From: Pigoraptor vietnamica
Lineage: Eukaryota > Opisthokonta > Filasterea
Reading direction: 5' to 3'
Assembly (NCBI GenBank): GCA_943704525.1
Contig: CALSCQ010000080.1
Span: 1 to 35,763 of the forward strand
Length of the DNA stretch: 35,763 bases
Positions 1-10,315 of the stretch are shown here, piece by piece (position 1 is the stretch's first letter; each line of letters starts with the position of its first letter). The notes beneath the pieces were generated by a model that worked only from the letters and a program-made list of their open reading frames with translations, searched no databases and was not told the DNA's origin. Both the position numbers and the translations under genes were made by a program.

Positions 1-1
1 C

Positions 2-3000
2 AAGCTCGACGCCGCCGCCGACGCCGAAGCCGCCGCGCGCGAGAAGGAGTGGAAGGACCTCCTCGGCGTCGGGACGTACGGCAAGTTCCTCCAGCGTTTC
101 GAGGAGCGGCTCGACAGTCTTGCGAAGCACCTCGCCCGCTCTCCCCCCAAGCCCGCTGCCGACACCGCCGACGATGACGGGAAGCCCGCGAGCGAGGCGC
201 GCGACGAGGTCCGCCTCGAGCCTGCCGTCCCGCCCAAGGGCCCCGACGGACACCCAGCCGACGCCGCCCGCGGGTACTCGTACGACTGCATGGCCGCCGT
301 CTTTGAGCAGCCCGACGACGAGACGAGCCCGCGCATGCGAGGCAAGGGCCCGTTCAAGCAGATGCAGATCCACTGGGAGCGCGACGGCCGCCTCGACTTT
401 GACGTCCTCGTCTTCACCGACACGTACGACCTCATCGTCTCCATCAAGATCCGCGGCGGCTCTTCGCTGCGCATGGCCTCGATCGACCGCGTCCGTTACG
501 AGCCGCAGCTTGCGACGCACGCGTGGCGTGGGCCCCCGTTGATGTCGCGCCTCTGGCTCAAGAATCTCCCCGACGACGCGTCCGAGGTCATCGTGAACGC
601 GAGCCCGCGCGCGGTCGGCGAGCTGCTCTCGTTCGCGTACAACTACAAGCCGCCCAAGCGCGACGACAAGAAGATCAGCTACTCCGGATCGTGCAGCGCC
701 GGCCCGTGCCTCTACCACGTCGAGCGCACGAACGGGAAGACGGGCGAGTCGGACTACGCGCTGAAGTACGTGCTGAACGAGACGGCGGTGGATTACGTGC
801 GCTACAACCGCGACTGCCGCGCCCCGAGCGAGTGCTCTGTGATGCTCGCGACGACTGAGATGGGGGACTGCAGCTCTGACAGTGACTGGTCTCCGCCTGT
901 AGAGGAGGATGCAGCTGCCATGCCCTCCTCCGGCTCTATTGATCGCGAAACTGAGGGAGTATCGCGTGTGGTTACGTTCAAGGATGCGATTTTCACTCCT
1001 CATCGCCATGCACGCGGTAAGTGCAAGCCATCAGGCATGCTGCTCAGCCTGTTCTGATGATTAATCTGCTTATTTCTTATGTGTATCTTTCCTTGACTGC
1101 CAGCCAATCCTCGCTGCCTCCAGCCTCGTTCATTTGGCTTGGCTACAGACACTGAATTGCAGTGGCCGGGCACGGTTCCTAATTCTGTCCTCGCTTGCTT
1201 CTCGAAGTTTGTTGTCGGGCAAAACCCTGCTATGGCACTGCACTTATTTACTCGGCTTGATTCTTCTTTGTTGGGCCTCGGTGCTTTCAGAATTCTGGTT
1301 CCATATGGCGTCTGTCATGAGTTTGCGAATTTTGTGAATGCGCCCAAGAAGTTCGAAGCTTCCGAATTCGATTCCCACAAGGCAGGCCAGGGCAAACCCC
1401 TCTACTTCTCTGTTTATGCCTATGGTTCCACTGACGGCTCATCGTCATGTTTTGCCACTGCTCTTTACTCTGTCTACTATTTTGAGGTGCCGCTGAAGCG
1501 GGCTGCTGGATCACCGAAGCCAAATGCAGATCAGCCGGATTCTTCCCGAACACGAGCGTCATCCCTTGGTCCAGATTCTTGGGGTACTCCCGCGCAAATT
1601 GGTGGCCGCTTATCTGGCTGTTCTGGATCGGGATCAGTGCCTGGACAGACGCCCGAGTCATGTTCTTGGCAATCGATATTCATGCCCTACAAGGCCAAGA
1701 GCTCAAATATTGGGTCTGATGCGCGGTATGACGACACGAGGCACCAGGGCCATTTGGCTCCTTGTCATGCCATGCTTGTGTACAAGAAAGCCGCTGGTTT
1801 GGCCACGTTCTCCTATGCAAATGCGGTTCCGCAGTATTCATCTTGCAATGCTCCCCGTTGGAGCACGATCGAAATGCGCATAGAGGAATTTGCTGGAGCA
1901 CGATGGGTTCACCGAAAGACTGACGGCTCCAAGGCAGAAAAGGAAGTGGGCCGGAATGATGCTGCACAGGTGTTTGCCATCACTGGTGTCAGCTACAAGG
2001 GGCTGAAAAATGATCAGTACTTGCCGACAACTGATAAGACACTCTATGTAGACGGCAACCCATATCGCCGTAATGTTGCGCTTATTCCCACATACACTTG
2101 GACGGCAGTTTGTGTTCCGAATTTTGCTCCTCCAGGTGATCCTGATGGGCGCGTTCCGGTGAGTCGGTGTTACATATTTTGTAAAAAGTGATTGGTTAAA
2201 GTTTGTTCACGTAAGTTGACGTATTTTTAATTCGCATGCAGTTGTCATTCTTCGTCTACCTTCGAAATGAACAGGCAACGTGCGCGACACCGAAGCCAGA
2301 TAGTGGTGGCAATGGAGGGATCGTGTTCCTTGGTGCACCTGCCGATGACCCACTTCCTGATGCAAACGATATGTACCGGACGCAAACGGATAAGGGCGCG
2401 GCGGTCGATGAGAAGAAGGCCCGTTCTCAGAGTCGTTGGGGCGGTCTTGATTCCGCAGGGAAAACAAATATCGGTGTCTTATCTGAAATCTTTGAGGGCA
2501 TCGATCCTGAGGATGTCGGTCGCCTTGGCATGTTTTTCAACAACCAATCTGGCGATGGAGACGGTGAGTTTCTTGACTGATATTGTGTGCTTTTCTGGCG
2601 ACAGTGGTTCACTAATTAGGCCAATTCCATGCAGGTATTCTGACTTCAGATGAGAACAAGCTCCTGTTCACGAAATTTTTGCAACTAAAGGCCGGCGGTG
2701 GTGGAGACAGGGTAAATGCTCCATGGTACTCGGACTACGCCTTTTCAAACAAGGAGTTGGATGGCTTTCTTGCTGTTGGTTGCTCAATACCACAGCAGAG
2801 GATGATCGGATTGCAACTAACGGCACTTAGTCATGGTAGGAAAGTACATCAGTTCTGTGACACACGTTATTTGTGTCAAGAACTTACGAATCTGAAATCA
2901 CTTTATGGGATTACTGTCGAGACTAAACCTTAGGGGCGGCACAAGACATTGGAACGAGACGCAGTGGAAATCGCTGAAAACATGGGAGTGTGCCTCTGTC

Positions 3001-3672
3001 GCTCCTGTAAGTCATATTATGGTGCTCAGATCGTATGGTGCGCATCGTGCCCCGAGTGCATCCTGAGAGACCTCAAAGACGGGAAGCAAGAATGCGATGT
3101 TAGACGCGACGGCGATCCTCCAGTTGACGTGGATCTTGAAGTAATGGTACGTTCTCGCAATTCTTGACTGTAATTCTATGCTGGCCGGCATCCCTGCTCA
3201 TTCACACGCACACACGAACACACAGCTGCTCATTCCCACCCACACGCGCGCACACACGCACGCACACATGCACGCAGGGCGCATTCGGATCACGCACCTC
3301 ATGTCCACAGCTGTGGTGTGTTGTTTTATTGTCGTTGTCAATGGCTCATGTGGATTTCCATCTTTGCTAGTTTAAGAAGGCCAATCCGCGCCGGCGTATC
3401 AAGACAGATCAGACTGATTCCGGCGTCTCCTGGCTTTGGATCGATCCGCCGGCACAGGGGTTGAAGTATACCGTTCACGTAAAACCTGTGAGTACTTCAG
3501 TTGTTAATCATTATGCTGCGCCAATCGAGATCTCATGGGTAGTCTGATTTCGACTTCTAGGTCTAACTCTACTCGGCTTTCTTGCTCGCAGTCGAAGAAA
3601 AAACCCCCTGGAGAATCTCGTCCAATTCCAGAGGCACGGAATCGCTATCAGGCACGTCTACCGACTCACTAA
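2..3672 (+). CDS. Unrecognised multi-exon protein, 5' partial, Cys-rich C-terminal part
   Basis: I do not recognise this family. The model joins exons 2-1016, 1104-2158, 2242-2563, 2635-2843, 2934-3146, 3371-3487 and 3592-3672. All junctions are GT-AG, phases agree throughout, and the product is 1003 residues with the true start lost off the left edge. The first exon begins with an Ala/Glu-rich helical stretch followed by a Pro/Asp/Lys-rich linker. A compact mixed region rich in Trp, Tyr and Asp follows, starting near KQMQIHWERDGRLDF. The exon at 2934-3146 carries closely spaced cysteines (CLCRSCK, then CASCPEC) that could bind zinc. The C-terminus is basic and Pro-rich (SKKKPPGESRPIP). The least certain junction is the donor at 2844 (GTACAT), chosen because it is the one that keeps phase with the acceptor at 2933. 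Third codon positions are very GC-rich up to about base 860 and clearly less so afterwards. Confidence 0.65.
3202..3277. repeat. CA-rich simple repeat inside an intron
   Basis: Interrupted CA/CGCA dinucleotide repeat inside the intron 3147-3370 of the unrecognised gene at the left edge. The same repeat class recurs in introns of most multi-exon genes in this window. Confidence 0.8.
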
Positions 3673-4116
3673 CACTTTGCTTACAAATTGTCAATAGTTT
3701 TGTGTTAAATCTCTAATCATTTAGGTACTTACCATAACGTTTCTTTGTGCAGAATCGGCCAAACTAAGATGGTCTTCCTGCACCTACTACTGGAGCAACC
3801 AAATGCTCGGCCTGAGTTATCATGGTTGGGCAGCAATACAAGCCTTAGAGCATACCCACGAAAATAGACTTGTCCGCGCACGATAAAGTTTGGCGCACTG
3901 ACCCTTCATAGATATAAAGCATATTACGCTTTTTCATTTTCGACGCACCCACCCAGGGGAGTACCCCTGCACCCCCCTCTAAAAAAAACCGCGACTCGCC
4001 GAAATCCAAGTCGTTGTTTATTTTTCGTTGCAGTTTCGTTTCAAGGCCAGCAACACATGATAGTTCCGTTCCCGAGTCAGGTCCGTTCCCGAGACAGGAC
4101 TAATGGCAATTGTGAG
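3673..4116. other. Intergenic stretch, no gene seen
   Basis: AT-richer than the genes on the right side of the window. It holds a short C-run/A-run tract (about 3965-3990) and two near-identical copies of TCCGTTCCCGAG at about 4065-4098. An acceptor-like TTGTGCAG near 3752 lies after the stop of the previous gene, but no donor with matching phase was found for it. No open frame here looks like a gene. Confidence 0.5.
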
Positions 4117-4865
4117 TTATTCACCGCTCTGGGGCCACATGAAAATTGCCAAACAGATAGGCCTTGACGTTATCAACTGAATAAATAGAGCCCAGTGCAC
4201 CCAGGCTGTATATACTCTTGTCAGCTTTGCAGTGCGAAGTCTGATTTCTCTGTGGCATTTGACTCTCTTATGTTCGCTCAATCTCTGCTCTAGCTCTTCG
4301 AAAAACGGCTCTGCTTGCGACAGCTTCGTTTTCTTGAACGTACTGGAGATTCGGGTTGATCTTTCTGATTCGATGCTGAATCAGAGGGATGTATCCTCTG
4401 GCGGTGATTTTTCGTCGATTTTGTACACTATCGTATCCTTTGTCCGCGGCAAATAGCAAATTATTGCCCGGTAGTACGCCAGGTTGGACGGAATCGAGTG
4501 TAGACTCAACAAGCGCAAAAACGAAAGCATTAGCCGCAGCCACGAGAACGCCAAGAGCAACCGGCGCCATTTGTTGACGTCAGGATTGATAGCTTTGATC
4601 CACTTCGACGCCTATCGGTGGGATTTGGCCCAGCGTCTTCTTGAACGTCATTCAAGCATTTGATCATTGTCGTGTCAATACACAACGCAGACCAATCAAT
4701 GCGGCCGTGAATGTTCAGGACTGTGATGCTGTTCTCAAACAGACGCTGAACGCAGCCAGATGCACGCTAGCCGCCCGACTTTGTAAAATATTTGTGGTGG
4801 GTTGCATGTCCAGAAATTGTTAAACAGTGGATCAATGAAGCATTCCCTGCATTCAGTAATCATGA
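4117..4865 (-). pseudogene. Broken IS5/IS4-like DDE transposase (DNA transposon relic)
   Basis: Read on the minus strand, three pieces in different frames line up with the IS5 group of DDE transposases. Piece one (about 4570-4745) has CIDTTMIK, carrying the first catalytic Asp, then GPNPTDRRRSGSK, the typical segment after it. Piece two (4268-4570) has FAADKGYDS with the second Asp and ends at AEIERT with the catalytic Glu. Piece three (about 4117-4270) continues as HREIRLRTAKLTRVYTAW, the usual tail. At least two frameshifts separate the pieces. A third break, with a stop, lies upstream, where a DUF4096-like N-terminal region (RASGCVQRLFE) can be traced to about 4865. Known family role: cut-and-paste transposition. 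It is surely inactive here. I saw no convincing terminal inverted repeats or target duplication. IS5-like transposases are mainly bacterial but also occur in some eukaryotic genomes. Confidence 0.85.
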
Positions 4866-4904
4866 CAGTGACCTTGAATTTTTGGTTTGACATGTTGGCC
4901 AAAT

Positions 4905-4970
4905 CCCTGAAGGGGGGACGGACCACACAAAAAAAAGCACGGACACTGCGGTGAGCGGCGGACACGCTCT
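4905..4970. repeat. Dispersed repeat, copy 1
   Basis: This segment shares GGTGAGCGGCGGACA (4950-4964) and weaker flanking similarity, including an ATCCCT block, with 8551-8612. It lies just upstream of the broken transposase in that gene's orientation, so it may be a remnant of the transposon's 5' end. That link is inference. Confidence 0.4.
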
Positions 4971-7900
4971 TAGGCTAAAAGTTTGTGGTGTCAGTGGTCT
5001 ATGGAGTAGTGATTGTCTCACAGCTGAGGGAGAATGCTCAACCGCCATCTGCGATTCTGATGGGGAGTGAGAGGAAACGTCGAATTCCAAACCATCCCGT
5101 GCACTCCGCAGGCGATGGATGCCGGCCGAATTGTTTGGGGGAGCCATGAAACTACGAAATGCATTGAATATTTTTTCCCACGGCATGCGGCGGCTTTCAC
5201 ACAGTTTTTCACAAGTTATTAATCGGACGACTGAAACGTCTGACACTAGCAGTATTTCAAGCTAAGCCTTGCGTAGACTACTGTGCAATGATTTTCACGA
5301 ATGGCCGGCGGCCACTGGCAGGTGTGCAAAAGTGAACTCGGCCAGTTGGGTTGAGGCACGTCGTTACAGGCTCAGTCGTCACTTCACTGAAGCCACACTC
5401 ATCGCGCTTTGCACACTCGGTACGACTTTAAACTGAAAATTTTTAGTAGCTGGCACCGGCTGAGACTGAATAATAATCCGTGCTCCTCGCTTGGCCGCAT
5501 CTGCGTCAACTGCCCTATCTTACTTTTGTCTAGCGAAGCGCGCGGCGCGCCGGACTGCCGCGAACGTTAAAGTAAAGGGAAAGTTCCCACAAACAATGAA
5601 GTTAACTGAGGATCAAGAGTCGTATGCTCCTTTCCATGCGTGTTCCGCATTCAGCACGTACAAAGGATAATAATGCAGTGGAAGTAAAAAATTGGATGGA
5701 GGTTACTATTGCGAAAACATTGTTTCAGAAGTGTGTTTCATGAATCGCGCGAAAAGTCATTCCGGCTGGCGGGAAGCATCGGCAAGCGGTCCCCCGCCAA
5801 AACACACACGTGTGCCCGCCTGAAACAGATGTGCCTATTCACGTACTAAATAACACGGCCTCAGTGGAACTACCAAACTCTGATCATGAGTCGTGCATCA
5901 TTGTCTTTTGCAGTCTGCCAGTCGCTGTAAAAAGCTGAAGCGAAACTGGCGCTTGTGACCGGGCGTGGGCGGTGCCATGGCCGTGCCGCTCGGATGGCGC
6001 GCCGGCGGTAGCTCCGGAGTGGTCGCACAGCACAGAGCCGCCGGAGAGGTCGGTGGGGCCCGGCCGTTTCGCCACACCGTCCGCATTAAACTGAAGCCGG
6101 CCCGTCATAACCATTACAAGGGGAAGTTGTGCCCCAGAGTCAGAGCTTTCCTGCCCCAGATATCTCCGAGACTCTCCAAAGTTATCCGCCCAAAGAGGTA
6201 ATGGGGCCTCTGCCGGGCCCATAAGAAAATATCATGCACCTCCTGAAGTGTCATAACAAAACTACTCCCAGTCAAAGATACTCGGCGTGCGAATTTGCGC
6301 GCCATTTTTCAGTTCCTGCCCTGACGGCATCGCCCGGTCAGCCGGCCGCTGACTGACCACACATGGTACTGACCTGACCCCCACGGCAGCAAACGCGCAT
6401 CATTGTGCCAGCAACGCCGGCTCAGATAGCAGCATGCCAAAAAAATGGCACCGGCATTTGCTGCCGCGGCTGAACCGTTGGTGCTTCCAAAATGGCTCAG
6501 TTGGGCCTTGCAGGCCTCGAGCGGCAGCGGCGACAGGGGTGGTGCTGCCGGCCATGCCGGCCCGGTGCGCCGGGTTCAATGCATTCATCAATGCGCTTCA
6601 GTGACGACCAACCGAAGCAGCATTTGTACCCCACTGTGCGGTACAATTGCAATGTTTTACCGACTTGGCTGCTGGCTGACGTAGATCAAATTGACTTGTG
6701 GCCCGAGGTTCAGGAGAGCCTTGAAGGTTCTGTTAAGGACGCGCCAATCAACAATGGCATGACCAGATTTCCGGCCGATTGACCTCATCATAACTGAGTG
6801 CGACTCCCCGACTGCAATTACAAGTACATTTTGCACGCCTGAGACCACTTCACGCATTTTTCGTGGCTCCACTCATAAACAAGACGGTGGGTGTTGCGGA
6901 AAGCTTAAGGCACAGCCGGCTCCTCCAGTTTGGACCCTCGTCAACCCTGCAGAGTGACACTGACTGTTAAGTCCGCACATTTTTGTTTCGATGTCAGAGT
7001 AGTTTATTTCAGTCACATGCCTGCTGACGAAAGTGTGCCGCTTCTGGCCTGCAGCCTACAATCAGTTTTACTTACTCACTGAAGCCATGCCCAGGCGGGT
7101 CCGTCCGCACTGCAGGGCACGGATTTACTGCCGCCATGATTGCGGCCCTCTGTCGCGAGATGACTATCACCATCATCCATCGCCGCATGGCCGCCCGTAC
7201 CACCCTGAGGCCACAGGTGGCAACCAAGCCATCTCTACAAATTGATGTTCGACACAGGTCGCACAGTCTGTCGGGAGCAAAGGCCTTCAAAATGTTGCAG
7301 TACGTACAGTACTGCATCTAATCTCGCTGCCGGCAGCTGAGTGAGTATGAGATATAGGCAGACTCCATGAATCGGATGATCAGCGCGGCAGCAGCCAAGG
7401 CTGCCGGGTCTTTGGAACCCCATTTCTGCACGCTGCAACAATTCACCTCCCTGTTGGAGGACAGAATCGGGAGGCGGAGGCTGGGAGCACCCGCAGTGAA
7501 CAGTAAGAGTGGCGCATGCGGCGCAGAGTGCATGGTGACGATGGAGCGCACGCAGCGGAGTGCACGGCTGCGGAGAGCACGGCAACAGAGTGCACGGCAA
7601 CGTACGGTGACAGAGTGTACGGCGATGGAGCGCACGGCGGAGCGCTGGGTAATGGAGAACAGTCAGGCGCTGCCACTACCAGAGCCGATGTGGCCGACAA
7701 AGGCAACTTGCCTGCCTGCAAGCAGGCTTGCATTCAGTCCTGCTTACGTGAAGCAAGCCCTGTGGTCGAACCAGCTCTAACTGCAAGAAATCCTGCAGAG
7801 GGAGACACGTGAGCCCAACAGTGCACCTCCTTTTTGCTGGTGCCACTCGTCGTTGGGCACCGGCTCACCGTGGCAGCGTCAGCCACCTGCCTGGCTGCAT

Positions 7901-8473
7901 GAATCTCAGCAGGCGGGGTGCCGAACACAACACGTGTTCATGACTAGCTGCACGCATGCATGCGGACTCAGTTACGGGCTCGCTTCTTTCCTGTTGCATT
8001 TTTTCGTCCTCATTTTTCCGGCATTTCATCTCATTTTGTTGCATTACATAATTATATGCGTTCGACGGCATGCTTTTCCTAACTGAATACTCACCGGAAA
8101 AGACACTCACACCAAAAATAGACCATGGCGATTTGCGATGGGAAAAAACTGCAGTCTAAGAACTATGTAAAGTTGTTATCTACAGAGGAGGAGGTGCATT
8201 GCACCAACACACGGACTCACGCACGCATATGCGCATACAACACAGCGGAAAAGAAGAGAATAGTCGGCTAAAGACAATGAGTATTGCATGGACGCGATAC
8301 GATGTGGAATGGGAGAAAGGTAACAGTGTGTGAGCGTGAAAGGCTTTTCGCGGTTTTACGACATGATGGAGCGTTCTAGAGCAGGTATATCAATACTGAA
8401 CGGCAGCACGGACAGTATGTTCATCACAGTTAAGAGCATTGACATATGCGCATGTCCACGAAAATGACTTGTC
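4971..8473. other. Gene-poor stretch of about 3.5 kb, no supported gene
   Basis: Open frames are short, overlap on both strands and lack recognisable domains. Sequence is mixed in composition, with many GCCGGC/CCGGCC blocks (for example 6330-6560). A weak degenerate tandem pattern built on GAGTGCACGGC occupies about 7526-7646. No tRNA, rRNA or intact mobile element was recognised. Confidence 0.5.
7526..7646. repeat. Degenerate short tandem repeat (about 10-12 base unit)
   Basis: Several variants of GAGTGCACGGC follow one another (GAGTGCATGG, GAGCGCACGC, GAGTGCACGG, GAGCACGGCA, GAGTGCACGG, GAGTGTACGG, GAGCGCACGG). Spacing is irregular. No coding role is evident. Confidence 0.55.
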
Positions 8474-8579
8474 CCGGCTCCGCCGGCGGCCCGAAGGGAT
8501 CCGCGATTCCGTGGGATTTGTGGGACCGATCTCTGAACGCGTACGAAGAGCGCGGATCCCTACGGGCCGGCCTAGCCGG
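8474..8579. repeat. Strong inverted repeat (hairpin) with arms of about 30 bases
   Basis: The left arm 8474-8505 pairs with the right arm 8551-8579 across a loop of about 45 bases. Each arm carries AGGGATCCGCG or its complement, with one mismatch in the 17-base core and a small size difference outside it. The repeat GGTGAGCGGCGGACA follows directly at 8594-8608. It could be the relic of a small foldback or MITE-type element. Confidence 0.6.
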
Positions 8580-8612
8580 AACACGTGCACCGTGGTGAGC
8601 GGCGGACAGACT
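8551..8612. repeat. Dispersed repeat, copy 2
   Basis: Partner of the copy at 4905-4970, in the same orientation. The identical 15 bases are 8594-8608. It overlaps the right arm of the hairpin. Confidence 0.4.
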
Positions 8613-8789
8613 CGAAGCCGATACAAATGCAGATCGCATGAGAGGCCCGTCGAAAACCCAGGGCACGACCAAACAGGCACGCCAGTCTGTCAGTCGTATT
8701 GAAGCAAGCGGACACGTTGCCACGACAAGTACTATCCGAAAAGCGTGAGGAAAAAGAAAAAGCCGATGGGGGGGACATTGATCGTTAAT

Positions 8790-9430
8790 TATGCGAAAAC
8801 TTTTCCGGTCGGAAAAAAACGTTTTCTTGGGGCGAAACGTTTTTCGACCGAGAATCGTCGTGCAGAATCAGGAAGTCGAGAGAAAAAGGAAAGACAGGTG
8901 AGGGGGAAAGTTCACCGTTTTTTCGCGCGCCACAAGCATTTCTTGGTCGAGAATCAGGATTCAGTGGGCCGTCTGGAAAAAATGGACTGAATACGGTGTT
9001 GGGGTAAGCTCAATCGTTTTTTGGCCCACAACATATGTTTTATGACACAAACTGTTTCGTGGCACACAAGTTGATTTTTGTGCAGACCGCCTGGTGAGAA
9101 TAGCCGTGCAGAATGGGCTCGGGGAAAAGAAAAAGGAAAACCGGTGAGGGGGGTAAATACCAACGTCTTACGCGCACAACCGTTTTCTGGCACACGACTT
9201 GCTTGTTGGCGCAAACTTTTAAGTGCAGAACGAATGGTTGGCTGGCCCAAACGGCCAACCTGGTCGAGAATCGCCGTGGGGAAAAATGGAAAAGGCGGTC
9301 ATAGAGTAAGTTGTGTTTTGGTGTAGGATAACGGCGGAGACGCCTGCGGCCGGGGTGATGGGGTGAGTACAACTTGTTTTATTTCAGAGGGAACGGGGTT
9401 TGGGCGAAACGCTTTTGAGGTGCACATGGC
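8790..9430. repeat. Degenerate interspersed repeats related to the 72-base minisatellite
   Basis: Phrases such as GCGAAACGTTTTTCGACC, GCGCAAACTTTTAAG, GTCGAGAATCGCCGTGGGG and CGAGAATCGTCGTGCAG recur with variation about every 100-200 bases. They are separated by A-rich runs (GGAAAAAAACG, GGGAAAAGAAAAAGG). They resemble the unit of the tandem array at 9845-10060, so they look like older, scrambled copies. Frames here are short and not convincing as genes. Confidence 0.5.
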
Positions 9431-9844
9431 TTCGTCGAAAGGACAATCACGGGATGAGTAAGCTGAAGCATGTAGGCGCAAACTGGTTTTGATCAAATCG
9501 GTGAAGGCAGTTGTTCACGTATGGACATAGGATTGATTGAGGATTGTATGTTTGCAGTTTAGACGGACAGGGTAAGCTGAATCATGTTAGGCGAAGGTTT
9601 GTGGAATATTTCGCCTTATAGCGAGACTCGCAAGACCTCGGACAGCAGGTAAAAACCGGTCAACTGAATAAGGAACATGAACCGCGAAAGAGAGGACTAG
9701 GGCGAAGACGTGAGAGACGAGAAGAGGACAGGGGCGAAAAGAGAAACGTTTTGCGCCGGACTTAGTAACCCCTTTCAGCATCCACGAAAAAACTGAATCC
9801 TTAAGGAGGGAACGCTCATATCCCTCGCTTTCCAGAAAAGAAAA

Positions 9845-10060
9845 GTTGCGCAAAACGTTTTTCAGCGGGTGGACCGGTTCAAGAACCCGAGCTGGGTCTC
9901 CAAAGAAGAACGGAAAGTTGTGCAAAACTTTCTCCAGCGGGTGGACCGGTTCAAGAACGCCAGCTGGGTCTTCAAAAAAGAATGAAGAGTTGTGCAAAAC
10001 GTTTTCCAGCGGGTGGACCGGCCGGGTTCAAGAACGCAATCTGGGTGGGTTAGTGTTGGA
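9845..10060. repeat. 72-base minisatellite, three tandem copies
   Basis: Units start at GTTG 9845, 9917 and 9989, exactly 72 bases apart. Each contains GCAAAAC, then CAGCGGGTGGACCGGTTCAA, AAGAAC and CTGGGT. The third copy has a four-base insertion (GGCC) within GGACCGG. Because 72 is divisible by three, a 24-residue repeat (SGWTGSRT core) stays open on the plus strand. There is no sign that it is expressed. Confidence 0.85.
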
Positions 10061-10187
10061 CATAATGTCGAACTTATCTTCTTATATGAATCCCTTATGA
10101 ATCAACTTATTGACTTCTATGTGCGGATCTCTTGGGGCTGGCAAAGCCAGAACAAGGCGATTTTAGTGGACATGCTGAAAGGGGGGT

Positions 10188-10315
10188 CCGGCGCAAAACT
10201 TTTCTTTAACGGGTGGACCGGTTCAAGAACGCAAGCTGGGTCTTCAAAAAACGGAACGAAAAGTTGCGCAAAACTTTTTTCTGCGAGTGGACCGCCCGTT
10301 GAGAATCGCCAGATA
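10188..10315. repeat. Two further copies of the 72-base unit, displaced and diverged
   Basis: Copies begin near 10188 and 10263 (GCGCAAAACT at 10191 and 10267, spacing 76). They keep GGGTGGACCGGTTCAAGAAC in the first copy and a weaker form in the second. About 130 bases of unrelated sequence separate them from the main array. Confidence 0.8.

Noticed and set aside
3007-3029. A possible 23-base intron starting GTAAGT and ending CAG, in phase between two frames
   Set aside because: It would need an upstream junction for which no good donor exists, all other introns here exceed 60 bases, and the simpler model with the 2844-2933 intron keeps one frame.
6600-6890. Frames reading INNGMTRFPAD and, shifted, IDLIITECDSP, faintly like the end of a LINE endonuclease
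   Set aside because: Similarity rests on about fifteen residues split over two frames, with no reverse transcriptase nearby.
9880-10040. GGTTCAAGAAC in the minisatellite as a tRNA-like B box
   Set aside because: No A box at the right spacing and no cloverleaf; the motif is simply a small palindrome in the repeat unit.
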